DNA of 64,000 nucleotides from an uncultured Flavobacteriales bacterium (GTDB lineage: Bacteria; Bacteroidota; Bacteroidia; Flavobacteriales_G; Salibacteraceae): assembly GCA_913057205.1 (NCBI GenBank), contig CAJXNO010000011.1, forward strand, positions 20,966 through 84,965, read 5' to 3'. The position numbers and the translations under genes are program-made. This document shows, in pieces, positions 14,722 through 22,952 of this stretch. A model generated the notes under the pieces. That model was not told where the DNA came from and made no database searches. It was given only the letters and a program-made list of their open reading frames with translations. The number at the start of each line of letters is the position of its first letter. Positions within the stretch are counted from its first letter, which is position 1.

Positions 14722-15989
14722 CTTTCGAAGAACTTCAATTAAACGACCAGCTTATCGAATCCATCAGCTACATGGGATTCGAAAAAGCGACACCCATTCA
14801 AGAGCAAGCCATACCATTGATCATGGAAGGCAGCGATATGATCGCTTGCGCTCAAACCGGCACGGGTAAGACCGCCGCTTTCATCCTTCCCGTTTTGCAT
14901 AAACTCATAGAGGGAGAAAGCTCTGGTAAGATCAGTACCGTGGTGATCTGTCCTACGCGTGAACTCGCCATCCAAATCGATCAACAAATCCAAGGCTTTA
15001 CCTATTTCACCTCCATTGAAAGTATTGCTATCTACGGAGGTGGTGATGGCGAAGATTGGGTGGAAGAAAAGAGAGCAATCCAAAAAGGAGTAGACATCAT
15101 CGTTGCCACACCCGGTAAGTTCATTGCCCATCTAAACATGGGTTACATGGATCTAAGTGCGGTGAAATATGCCATTTTGGATGAAGCAGACCGCATGTTG
15201 GATATCGGTTTTCATGACGATATCGTTAAGATCTTCAAGCACATCTCAGACCAGCGGCAGACCTTGATGTTCAGTGCTACCATGCCTCCAAAGATTCGCC
15301 AATTGGCATCTCAAATCCTCAAGGACCCCAAAGAGGTCAGCATCGCCATATCAAAGCCGGCTGAAGGCGTATTACAAGCTGCTTACCTGTGTTATGACAC
15401 CAACAAAGCTGCCTTCATTAAGCATCTGATCGAAGACAAACCCTCCTGCAAGAGTATTATCATCTTCACTTCCACTAAGAAAGAAGTGAGCGAACTGGTG
15501 CGCACCTTGCGGAATAAGAATTACAAGGTAGAAGGCATCTCGTCAGACCTCGAGCAAAGTGAACGGGAAGAGGCACTACGACGCTTCAGGAGCCGCGAGA
15601 CCCGCGTGGTGGTTGCTACTGATGTGCTTAGCCGAGGTATCGACATCAAAGACATCAACCTAGTCATCAACTACAGCGTTCCAGGCGACGCCGAAGACTA
15701 TGTGCACCGCATCGGGCGAACCGCTCGTGCCGATACCACAGGTATTGCCGTTACCTTGATCAACCCTGACGATCAATACAAGTTCTTGCGTATTGAACGC
15801 CTCATGGAACGCGAGGTCATGAAGCTTCCTATCTCTGAAACCATCGGCGAGAGTCCGGCGTGGAGTCCTACCAGCGGTGGAGGAAAAGGCAAGGGAAAAG
15901 GCGGAAAGAAGCCTTTCCGTAAAGGTGGCGGAAAAGGTAGAAGACACCATCGCTCAGGAGGCGGAGGGCATCAGCAAAAGAACAAGTAA
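14718..15989 (+). CDS. DEAD-box ATP-dependent RNA helicase (RhlE-like)
   Basis: A 423-residue helicase starting at a GTG that overlaps the previous TGA. Ordered motifs: Q-motif MGFEKATPIQEQAI, I AQTGTGKT, Ia PTREL, II DEAD, III SAT, V ATDVLSRGIDI and VI HRIGRTAR. The last 40 residues are a basic, glycine-rich tail (GKGKGKGGKKPFRKGGGKGR) that would bind RNA non-specifically, as in the RhlE group. A role in ribosome assembly or mRNA turnover is usual for the family. It is last in an operon after DUF3820 and the YheT-like hydrolase. Confidence 0.93.
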   Translation: MTFEELQLNDQLIESISYMGFEKATPIQEQAIPLIMEGSDMIACAQTGTGKTAAFILPVLHKLIEGESSGKISTVVICPTRELAIQIDQQIQGFTYFTSIESIAIYGGGDGEDWVEEKRAIQKGVDIIVATPGKFIAHLNMGYMDLSAVKYAILDEADRMLDIGFHDDIVKIFKHISDQRQTLMFSATMPPKIRQLASQILKDPKEVSIAISKPAEGVLQAAYLCYDTNKAAFIKHLIEDKPSCKSIIIFTSTKKEVSELVRTLRNKNYKVEGISSDLEQSEREEALRRFRSRETRVVVATDVLSRGIDIKDINLVINYSVPGDAEDYVHRIGRTARADTTGIAVTLINPDDQYKFLRIERLMEREVMKLPISETIGESPAWSPTSGGGKGKGKGGKKPFRKGGGKGRRHHRSGGGGHQQKNK

Positions 15990-16005
15990 TGCCCACCTAC
16001 TGAGC

Positions 16006-17673
16006 TCAAAAGAGTCCAGTAATCACCCCATTTTCATCGATGTCAATGCCTTCAGCAGATGGCTTAGCGGGTAAACCAGGCATGCGCATCATATCTCCTG
16101 TTAATGGCACGAGGAATCCAGCTCCTACTGCAACCTCAATCTCCCTTACCGTGATCTGAAAGCCTCTAGGTCTGCCGGTCTTGCTTGGATCATCAGACAG
16201 TGACTTCTGCGTTTTCGCGATGCACACAGGCAATTGCCCTATCCCTAGCTCATCGATCTTCTTCAAATCCTTGAGCGCCCTTGCCGTGAACTGAACACCA
16301 TCAGCTCCATACACCGATCTGGCTACTTTCTCGATCTTCTGTTCTACAGTGTCTGACCGCTCATACATGGGTTTAAATGGAACGGTATTAGCCTCAGCTG
16401 TTGCAATCACTGCCTTGGCCAGTTCCTCTGCGCCAGACCCTCCTTTACCCCAAACTTCGGCTTCAAAACACGGAACTTCTTGTTCGGAACAAAATGCTTG
16501 CACAGCAGCAATCTCTTCCGGTACATCTTGGGTAAAGCGATTGATCGCTACCACTCCGGGTAGCCCGAAGGCCTTTAAGGTTTCAAGGTGTTTCTCCAAA
16601 TTCACCAATCCACGCTTTACGGCGTCAGCGTCAGGAGCATTCAACTCCTTCAGAGAAACACCTCCATGGTACTTCAATGCACGGATAGTGGCTACAACAA
16701 CTACTGCGGCAGGAGACAATCCAGCACTCTGGCACTTGATGTCTAAAAACTTCTCGGCCCCCAGGTCCATGCCAAAGCCAGCTTCTGTAACCACGAAATC
16801 GCTCAGCGAAAGGCCCATCTTGGTAGCGATTACCGTATTGGTGCCCTGGGCAATGTTGGCAAAGGGCCCGCCGTGAATGATGGCTGGGTTTCCTTCCAAT
16901 GTTTGAACGAGATTAGGTTTGATGGCATCCTTGAGCAATGCAGCCATCGCTCCAGCGGCTTTCAGGTCACGTGCATAGATGGGCTGCTTGTCGAAGGTGT
17001 AGCCGACGAAGATGTTACCTAAGCGTTCTTTGAGGTCTTTCAGGTCTTTAGAAAGGCATAAGATCGCCATGATCTCAGAAGCTGCCGTGATGTCAAAACC
17101 CGATTCGCGCGGAACCCCCATACCGAGTCCTCCTAATCCAACGATGGTGTGACGAAGCGCTCGATCGTTCATATCCAGTACCCGTTTCCAAGATACGGTG
17201 CGCGGGTCTATGTTGAGTTGACCTGATTTCCGCTGGAGGTCATTATCGATCATGGCCGCAAGCAAATTATGCGCCTTCTCAATGGCTGCAAAATCGCCCG
17301 TAAAGTGAAGGTTGATCTCTTCCATGGGGATCACCTGGCTGTAGCCACCGCCGGTAGCCCCCCCTTTAATGCCGAATACAGGCCCCATCGATGGTTCGCG
17401 AAGTACTACCGTGGTTTGCTTCCCTACCTTGTTCATCGCTTCAGACAAGCCAATGGATACGGTGGTCTTTCCTTCACCGGCGGGTGTGGGTGAGATCGCT
17501 GTAACCAAGATGAGTTTGTTTTTAGATACAGCTTCTTCGTTGATGTAGTGCAGGGGAAGCTTTGCTTTGAAACGACCGTATTGCTCCAAATCGTCAGCAG
17601 CAACGCCTAGTTTGCTTGCCATCTCTGTAATGGGCTTTAGCTCCGCCTTAGCGGCGATCTCTTGATCTGTCAT
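16006..17673 (-). CDS. fhs: Formate--tetrahydrofolate ligase
   Basis: A 555-residue protein of normal family length. It joins formate and tetrahydrofolate at the cost of ATP to give 10-formyl-THF for one-carbon metabolism. Diagnostic motifs are the P-loop ISPTPAGEGKTTVSIGLSEA (about residues 60-80), VLREPSMGPVFGIKGGATGG, HFTGDFAAIEKAHNLLAAMI and the glycine-rich C-terminus LTGDMMRMPGLP. It is transcribed alone and divergently from mnmH; a TACGTTTG box at 17694-17701 on the - strand gives a leader of about 17 nt. Confidence 0.97.
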   Translation of the reverse strand: MTDQEIAAKAELKPITEMASKLGVAADDLEQYGRFKAKLPLHYINEEAVSKNKLILVTAISPTPAGEGKTTVSIGLSEAMNKVGKQTTVVLREPSMGPVFGIKGGATGGGYSQVIPMEEINLHFTGDFAAIEKAHNLLAAMIDNDLQRKSGQLNIDPRTVSWKRVLDMNDRALRHTIVGLGGLGMGVPRESGFDITAASEIMAILCLSKDLKDLKERLGNIFVGYTFDKQPIYARDLKAAGAMAALLKDAIKPNLVQTLEGNPAIIHGGPFANIAQGTNTVIATKMGLSLSDFVVTEAGFGMDLGAEKFLDIKCQSAGLSPAAVVVVATIRALKYHGGVSLKELNAPDADAVKRGLVNLEKHLETLKAFGLPGVVAINRFTQDVPEEIAAVQAFCSEQEVPCFEAEVWGKGGSGAEELAKAVIATAEANTVPFKPMYERSDTVEQKIEKVARSVYGADGVQFTARALKDLKKIDELGIGQLPVCIAKTQKSLSDDPSKTGRPRGFQITVREIEVAVGAGFLVPLTGDMMRMPGLPAKPSAEGIDIDENGVITGLF

Positions 17674-17693
17674 GGGTTAAGATTTGTTGGATT

Positions 17694-17701
17694 CAAACGT
17701 A
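17694..17701 (-). promoter_or_regulatory. Bacteroidota -7 box for fhs (TACGTTTG)
   Basis: On the - strand TACGTTTG matches the Bacteroidota housekeeping -7 consensus TAnnTTTG in full and lies 20 nt before the fhs ATG. No clear TTTG -33 element is seen at the expected spacing. Confidence 0.5.
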
Positions 17702-17782
17702 CGAAGTCCATCGACAGGAATAGGTGATCTGTATCATACTACCTCCTGCAAAATGACTGCCATTACGGTTCAGACATCCTGC

Positions 17783-17790
17783 TAGCTTTG
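17783..17790 (+). promoter_or_regulatory. Bacteroidota -7 box for mnmH (TAGCTTTG), possibly leaderless
   Basis: TAGCTTTG fits TAnnTTTG and ends 4 nt before the mnmH ATG. With the usual distance to +1, transcription would start at or next to the A of the ATG. The same geometry occurs at 20716-20723 and 52844-52851. Confidence 0.5.
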
Positions 17791-17794
17791 TGGA

Positions 17795-18808
17795 ATGCGC
17801 GTACCCGTAGAGACTATGCTTTCTGACCACCCTTTGATCGATGTTCGATCCCCTTCCGAATTCGAGAAAGGGCATGTTCCGGGTGCGCATAACATTCCGT
17901 TGTTATCAGATCAGGAACGTCATCAGGTTGGAATTTGCTACAAGCAGCAAGGACAGAAAGCGGCCATTGAGTTGGGATTGGAACTGGTTGGAGGAAAGTT
18001 CGAGGGATTTATCAACGACGCACAACGCTTAGCAGAGCACCGCGCTTTGAATGTATACTGCTGGCGCGGGGGCATGCGGAGCGCCGCCATGAGTTGGCTG
18101 TTTGAACAAACCGGCTTACAAGCCAAGACCCTCGAAGGCGGTTACAAAGCTTGGCGTCAGTTTGCATTAAAAACCCTGCGAACCCCAAGGAAATACATCT
18201 CTCTCACAGGATACACAGGAGTGGGTAAAACAAACATCCTACATGCCCTACGTGCATTAGGAGAACAAGTACTGGATTTGGAAGGTATCGCCAACCATGA
18301 GGGCTCAGCATTCGTATCTGCTAAGCGCCAACAACCTTCCACCGAACATTTCGAAAACCTCGTTGCAAAGCAATTGCTGGAATTTGATGCTTCCCAACCG
18401 ATCTGGGTGGAAGATGAGAGTCGCTCCATCGGAAAGGTATTCATGGATACCGGCTTCTTTGAACTGATCAGAACGGCAGACGTGGTATTGGTCAATCGAC
18501 CCTACGAAGACCGAATTCGCTTTTTATGCGATACCTACGGTGAAAAAGAAATGGAACTTCTACGGGAAGGCTTTGAGCGCATCCGCAAGCGATTGGGCGG
18601 ACAGAACGTAAAAGCAGCCCTATCGTACCTAGCGCAAGGAAACATAGACGCTGCCGCACGCATTGCCATGCAGTACTATGACAAAGCTTACCTGAACAGT
18701 ATGAGTACATCGAAAAGAATCCCGCTTACAAGTGTAAGTTTGAGAGACAAGACCTATTGCGAATTGGCAACCGAATTGAAAGGATGGAAAGATACGAGGA
18801 AATGGTGA
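17795..18808 (+). CDS. mnmH: tRNA 2-selenouridine synthase (MnmH/SelU)
   Basis: A 337-residue two-domain enzyme that replaces sulfur by selenium in 2-thiouridine at the tRNA wobble position using selenophosphate. Residues 1-125 are a rhodanese domain (PLIDVRSPSEFEKGHVPGAH; active Cys in YCWRGGMRS near residue 90). The second half has a P-loop (SLTGYTGVGKTNIL) and the WVEDESRSIGK segment typical of the family. It overlaps selD downstream by 7 nt, which supplies the selenophosphate, so function and context agree. The start codon is 4 nt after a -7 box, so the mRNA may be leaderless. Confidence 0.95.
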   Translation: MRVPVETMLSDHPLIDVRSPSEFEKGHVPGAHNIPLLSDQERHQVGICYKQQGQKAAIELGLELVGGKFEGFINDAQRLAEHRALNVYCWRGGMRSAAMSWLFEQTGLQAKTLEGGYKAWRQFALKTLRTPRKYISLTGYTGVGKTNILHALRALGEQVLDLEGIANHEGSAFVSAKRQQPSTEHFENLVAKQLLEFDASQPIWVEDESRSIGKVFMDTGFFELIRTADVVLVNRPYEDRIRFLCDTYGEKEMELLREGFERIRKRLGGQNVKAALSYLAQGNIDAAARIAMQYYDKAYLNSMSTSKRIPLTSVSLRDKTYCELATELKGWKDTRKW

Positions 18809-19839
18809 GACCCAGTTTAACAAGCTTGAGTACGGGATCTGGTTGTGGGTGCAAAATTGCTCCCCTGGAATTGGAGCAGATACTAGACCGCATCTCCCCA
18901 AAGGTCAAAACGCAGGTACTGCTTGATCATCAACATGCAGACGATGCCGCCATCATTCGATGGGAAGGTGAACAAGCGGTGATCATGACCAATGACTTCT
19001 TCACTCCGATTGTAGATGACCCTCTTGCCTTTGGCAAGATCGCAGCTACCAACGCCATCAATGATGTGTATGCTATGGGCGGTAAGCCGATCGCTGCACT
19101 CTCGATCCTTGGTTGGCCCATTGAGGTACTTGGCACAGAGAGTGCGAATGCCGTGTTGCAAGGAGCGAATGCGGTTTGCAATGCATTGGGTGTGGCACTC
19201 GTGGGCGGACACAGCATTGAAAGCAAAGAGCCTTTCTTTGGCCTTTCGGTGACCGGTTCCGTATCAGCTGACCACGTCCTCAGGAATAAAGGAATGCAGG
19301 AAGGAGATTGCTTGTATTTGACGAAACCAATTGGCAGCGGAATGATGAGCAGCGCTTTAAAGCGCGGGAAACTTGACAATCCTAATATCGAACTATTGAT
19401 CGACTGGCTAACCACGCCAAACCGCCTTGGGGAGGGCCTGGGTCAGTACAGCTTCGTACACGCGATGACCGATGTAACCGGGTTTGGACTCCTGGGTCAT
19501 TCCTTGGAAATGTGTTCCGACGAACTGGGCGTAAGCATTTCATTCGAACAACTCCCGTTGATAAATGCAGACTTGATCAAATCATTGAGCGGAGGTTTCA
19601 TTGTTCCCAACAACACGATGCGCAATCTCAAGGCCTTTCATGAACGCAGTACAAAGCTGAGTGCCTTGCAACTTCATGTTGTCTGTGATCCTCAAACTAG
19701 TGGTGGGCTGCTGATCGCGGTTGATGCCGATGAAAAGTTAGCCTTCGAAGCCTTGGCCAAAGAGCAAGTAATATCGGTCCACCAAATTGGAACTGTGAAA
19801 CGCATCAAGGAAGGAGAAAAGCCCTTTGAACTGATCTAA
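18802..19839 (+). CDS. selD: Selenide, water dikinase (selenophosphate synthase), Cys form
   Basis: A 345-residue enzyme making selenophosphate from selenide and ATP. The N-terminus LSTGSGCGCKIAP carries Cys rather than selenocysteine at the catalytic position, followed by the essential Lys. DDAAIIRWEGEQAVIMTNDF, GKIAATNAINDVYAMGGKP and VTGFGLLGHSLEM are the AIRS-type ATP and metal sites. I prefer the ATG at 18802, which overlaps the mnmH stop and leaves a family-like N-terminus; the ATG at 18784 is also possible, and the track start at 18757 is too long. It pairs with mnmH; no selA or selB is seen here, so selenium use is probably for tRNA. Confidence 0.94.
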   Translation: MVRPSLTSLSTGSGCGCKIAPLELEQILDRISPKVKTQVLLDHQHADDAAIIRWEGEQAVIMTNDFFTPIVDDPLAFGKIAATNAINDVYAMGGKPIAALSILGWPIEVLGTESANAVLQGANAVCNALGVALVGGHSIESKEPFFGLSVTGSVSADHVLRNKGMQEGDCLYLTKPIGSGMMSSALKRGKLDNPNIELLIDWLTTPNRLGEGLGQYSFVHAMTDVTGFGLLGHSLEMCSDELGVSISFEQLPLINADLIKSLSGGFIVPNNTMRNLKAFHERSTKLSALQLHVVCDPQTSGGLLIAVDADEKLAFEALAKEQVISVHQIGTVKRIKEGEKPFELI

Positions 19840-20597
19840 GGCTGGATCACGATGCCCACCGGACAGTGATCACTGCCTTCTACATCGTCAAGGATGAAGG
19901 CATCTTCCAATTTATCTACCAAACCACTGCTGACAAGGAAATAATCAATGCGCCATCCAATGTTGCGGGCGCGGGCATTGGCCCGGAAACTCCACCAAGT
20001 GAAGCGCTCCTGTTCTGGATGAAAATGCCGAAAACTATCTACCAAACCACCAGCGATGAGGGCATCCATACCATCGATCTCCTTTTGGGTATAGCCAGCT
20101 GATTTGTTGTAGTTCGATTTATCGTTCTTGATATCCAAGGGCTTGTGCGCCACATTCAAATCGCCACAGAGCACCACAGGCTTCGTTTCTTCGAGCTGCT
20201 TGATGTATGCTTGGAAGGCTTGATCCCAAGTGGATCGATAGTCTAAACGTGCAAGTCCATTCCCTGAATTGGGGGTATAGACGGTAACCAAATAGAACGA
20301 AGGATACTCGGCACAGATAACTCGCCCTTCTTGATCATGCTCGGAAACGCCCATGTCATTGGTCACCGAAATCGGTTCCAGTTTAGACAGAATTGCCGTT
20401 CCAGAATACCCTTTGCGCTCCGCACTGTTGCTGTAAATATGATAGTCGATTCCAAAAAGCGCAGTCCGCACTTGGTCGTCTTGCGCCTTGGTCTCTTGTA
20501 AGCAGATCACGTCTGGATCGAGTTCCTGTAGTTTCTCTGCAAACCCCTTGCTCATCGCAGCACGGATCCCATTCACATTCCAAGACAACAGCTTCAT
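19836..20597 (-). CDS. xth: Exodeoxyribonuclease III (AP endonuclease)
   Basis: A 253-residue enzyme of the ExoIII/AP endonuclease family that incises abasic sites in base-excision repair. Motifs: start MKLLSWNVNGIRAA, metal-binding Glu in VICLQETKA, YSGTAILSK, CGDLNVAHKPLD, WRIDYFLVS and SDHCPVGI. The track begins nine codons earlier, but the ATG at 20597 gives the canonical N-terminus. Its 3' end overlaps selD by 4 nt in convergent orientation. Confidence 0.95.
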   Translation of the reverse strand: MKLLSWNVNGIRAAMSKGFAEKLQELDPDVICLQETKAQDDQVRTALFGIDYHIYSNSAERKGYSGTAILSKLEPISVTNDMGVSEHDQEGRVICAEYPSFYLVTVYTPNSGNGLARLDYRSTWDQAFQAYIKQLEETKPVVLCGDLNVAHKPLDIKNDKSNYNKSAGYTQKEIDGMDALIAGGLVDSFRHFHPEQERFTWWSFRANARARNIGWRIDYFLVSSGLVDKLEDAFILDDVEGSDHCPVGIVIQP

Positions 20598-20715
20598 ACG
20601 CTTAAAATTTTGACCAAGGTACACCCTCCCAAGCAGTCTCCCAAACCGCTTGTTTGATCGTAAGTCAATCAGCTGAACGACTGATAAATATCAATTGCCC
20701 CGGCACCTATCCAGC

Positions 20716-20723
20716 TAACTTTG
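20716..20723 (+). promoter_or_regulatory. -7 box TAACTTTG, possibly leaderless
   Basis: TAACTTTG matches TAnnTTTG and ends 4 nt before the ATG at 20728. A TTGC at 20695-20698, 17 nt upstream, could serve as the -33 element. Confidence 0.5.
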
Positions 20724-20727
20724 TACC

Positions 20728-21252
20728 ATGATGCACAGGTTAGGATATTTACTCTTTTTCGTGGTCTTCTTCTCCATGTGGATCCCATCAGCTCGAGCCA
20801 TACCGGTGAAGTTGAAATTTGAGATCCTGGATGAGCGCGAAGATCCCATTAGAGGCACCACGGTAAAGGTTTACAGAGACAATCAACTCCTACAAGAACG
20901 CTATTTCAAAAGGACTAAGATCAAGTTGCTCTTGGATGACTGGAACGACGATTACTACACCCTAGAGGTAAGTAAGGATAACTATGTCGTGAAACGCATC
21001 GGAATTCGATCAGGGGTTGATGCTGAAGGCTTGGAGATGATTCTAGATAATAAATTCAAGTTTTTAATTGAATTGGAGAAAGAAAGCAAATACGTGAAAT
21101 ACGATGACCCAGAAGACTATACAGATTATCCAGCAGCGCTGGTGGAGTTTGACGCAGAACAGGGCGCGTTCTACTACAACCAAAGCTATTGGATCAGCAC
21201 ACGGAAGCACTATGCTCGTCTGAAAGCTACCCTCACGACGCCTAATTTCTAA
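20728..21252 (+). CDS. Secreted protein with carboxypeptidase-regulatory-like domain
   Basis: A 174-residue protein with a signal peptide (WIPSARA). The mature N-terminus KLKFEILDEREDPIRGTTVK and VYRDNQLLQERYF then YYTLEVSKDNYVVKRIGI is the pattern of a CarboxypepD_reg/SusC-type beta-sandwich. The C-terminal 60 residues (YDDPEDYTDYPAALVEFD) are acidic and tyrosine-rich with no known family. It probably sits in the periplasm or on the surface. Function unknown. A full -7 box lies only 4 nt upstream of the ATG; a second ATG follows immediately at 20731. Confidence 0.65.
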   Translation: MMHRLGYLLFFVVFFSMWIPSARAIPVKLKFEILDEREDPIRGTTVKVYRDNQLLQERYFKRTKIKLLLDDWNDDYYTLEVSKDNYVVKRIGIRSGVDAEGLEMILDNKFKFLIELEKESKYVKYDDPEDYTDYPAALVEFDAEQGAFYYNQSYWISTRKHYARLKATLTTPNF

Positions 21253-21304
21253 TGGACCTTACTTTTATTTCCCGCTTTCGAACATTATTTCGTGCTTTGC
21301 AAGC

Positions 21305-22192
21305 ATGATAAAGCGATCGATTACAGCAAGTTTAGTTTGGCTTTGCGTCTTTTTGATGATGGGAGTCGAAAGTCAAGCGCAAGGTGTTCTCCATAAGGTA
21401 AGCATCAGCAACGGTGCAGATGATGCAGACGAGAAGGATGGCATTGTGGAGGTCTATGACCTGGAACTGGACATGGGTTGGGAACAAGGCACGATGAGCA
21501 CTACCGCTCTTTACTTCAGAGACGTACACCTTGAAGCTGGCGCACAAGTGAGCTCCATCACCCTGCAGTTAACCACACAACAAGAGCTAGAAGATACGAT
21601 CAGGCTACGGATTCGAGTTGAAGACAACGCCTTTCCTGCGCGACTCACCGATACCATTTCCTTGGTAGTAGCCAGGTCTTTTGTTGACGATGAAGTCGTA
21701 TGGGAAATACCTCCTGCTGAACAGAATTCTAAAAGACAATCTCCGGAATTGCTCGACTTAATTCAACCTGTGCTCAATTCCGCAAGCTGGGAAGCGGCAA
21801 GTGGACTCTATCTCATATTGGAGCCGGCCGACCCTGCTCCAGACAGTGGATCTCTCGAATACCAATGCTATTCCTATGACCAATTGGATAGCACAAGACG
21901 CCCAACACTGCGCTTCTTTGTGGATTCCAATGACATCAATGGCATCAGTGCTCCTGTGCAGCCTGGATTTAGGGTTTACCCGAATCCAAGCGACGGCCAG
22001 TTAAGACTTCATAGCACGCTTCAGAGGGAAGAATCCTTCAGCCTTTACACAAGCGACGGTCGATTGGTGAAGCAGTTCACTAAACCCTCTGCGATTAGCG
22101 TCATGGAGCTTGACCTCGGTGAACTTAAGACCGGTGTCTACGTAATGCTAAGTGGAACTGCCGGAGAGCGCAGACGCATCCTTCTTCGTTGA
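21305..22192 (+). CDS. T9SS-exported surface protein
   Basis: A 295-residue protein with a signal peptide (GVESQAQ). Residues 30-200 are beta-rich and resemble DNRLRE-type stalk domains (TALYFRDVHLEAGAQVSSIT, IRLRIRVEDN). Residues 220-295 are a type A T9SS sorting domain: FRVYPNPSDGQLRL, FSLYTSDGRLVKQF, LDLGELKTGVYVML and a basic end RRRILLR. It would be secreted through T9SS and the domain cleaved. The role of the passenger is not evident; adhesion or matrix structure is a guess. Confidence 0.85.
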   Translation: MIKRSITASLVWLCVFLMMGVESQAQGVLHKVSISNGADDADEKDGIVEVYDLELDMGWEQGTMSTTALYFRDVHLEAGAQVSSITLQLTTQQELEDTIRLRIRVEDNAFPARLTDTISLVVARSFVDDEVVWEIPPAEQNSKRQSPELLDLIQPVLNSASWEAASGLYLILEPADPAPDSGSLEYQCYSYDQLDSTRRPTLRFFVDSNDINGISAPVQPGFRVYPNPSDGQLRLHSTLQREESFSLYTSDGRLVKQFTKPSAISVMELDLGELKTGVYVMLSGTAGERRRILLR

Positions 22193-22388
22193 TTTGCGTC
22201 TTAACCAGCTTAATTTCGGGTCACTTCCAGACTGATAGTTTCTTACTAGTTTATCTTAGTTATCTGTGGGGTTTAAGCACCTTTTGGAGGATGCTATTAT
22301 TCTTGGGGCATCATTTACGTTTTACGTTTCTTCGTGTCCAAGGTTTCAATCATACAAACAACATTAACCCAAATTGTTCTCTTAGCCC

Positions 22389-22952
22389 ATGATCAGTTAC
22401 CTGCAAGTTGGTATTGACCACATCTTAGATGTGAACGGATACGACCATATGCTCTTTATTGCGGTTTTGCTTTCTGGCGTGTCACCGAAAGCGTGGAAAT
22501 CTGTCCTCTGGTTGATAACTGCCTTCACTATCGGACATTCGTTGACCTTGGCTTACACCGTACTTTTTGATCCTTTGATCCCATCGGCATGGGTGGAGTT
22601 CTTTATTCCGATCACGATTATGCTCACTGCTGCTGGGAACTTCCGCAAAGAAGAGAAAAGCCTCCATTGGAAGGTGGTAATTACCATTTGTTTCGGATTG
22701 ATCCATGGAATGGGCTTTGCAGGCTACCTGTCTTCCCTCCTACCTCCTGATATGCCGCTTTGGCAGCCCTTGCTGTTCTTCAATCTGGGTGTTGAACTCG
22801 GACAAATCCTTTTCGCAGCAGTATTGGTGGGTCTTTTCTTATTGACACGGTACATCACGGAAAACGCCGTTCGGCCTGCACAAATCGGTCTCAGCATTGT
22901 TGGCTTCGGGGTATCGTTACTTTTGGCAATCGAAAAATGGCCCCTATCATGA
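22389..22952 (+). CDS. HupE/UreJ-like membrane protein
   Basis: A 187-residue protein of the HupE/UreJ_2 group with about five or six membrane segments. Conserved charged residues sit in membrane segments: GIDHILDVNGYDHMLFI near the N-terminus, FTIGHSLTLAY and FGLIHGMGFAGYL, then FFNLGVELGQI. The conserved His and Asp suggest binding or transport of a metal such as nickel, shown for some HupE/UreJ proteins but not for this subgroup. Its TGA overlaps the ATG of the M1 peptidase, so the two are co-translated. The remnant hypE elsewhere in the window makes a past nickel link conceivable but unproven. Confidence 0.85.
   Translation: MISYLQVGIDHILDVNGYDHMLFIAVLLSGVSPKAWKSVLWLITAFTIGHSLTLAYTVLFDPLIPSAWVEFFIPITIMLTAAGNFRKEEKSLHWKVVITICFGLIHGMGFAGYLSSLLPPDMPLWQPLLFFNLGVELGQILFAAVLVGLFLLTRYITENAVRPAQIGLSIVGFGVSLLLAIEKWPLS

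Noticed and set aside
15877-16074. ORF overlapping the helicase C-terminus
   Set aside because: It is a frame shadow of the glycine/lysine-rich tail of the DEAD-box helicase and extends into the fhs gene.
18802-19839. Selenocysteine codon in selD
   Set aside because: The catalytic position is encoded as Cys (CGCK), with no in-frame TGA.
22189-22392. 67-residue ORF between the T9SS protein and hupE-like gene
   Set aside because: It overlaps the upstream stop and the hupE-like start, with no conserved features; probably spurious.
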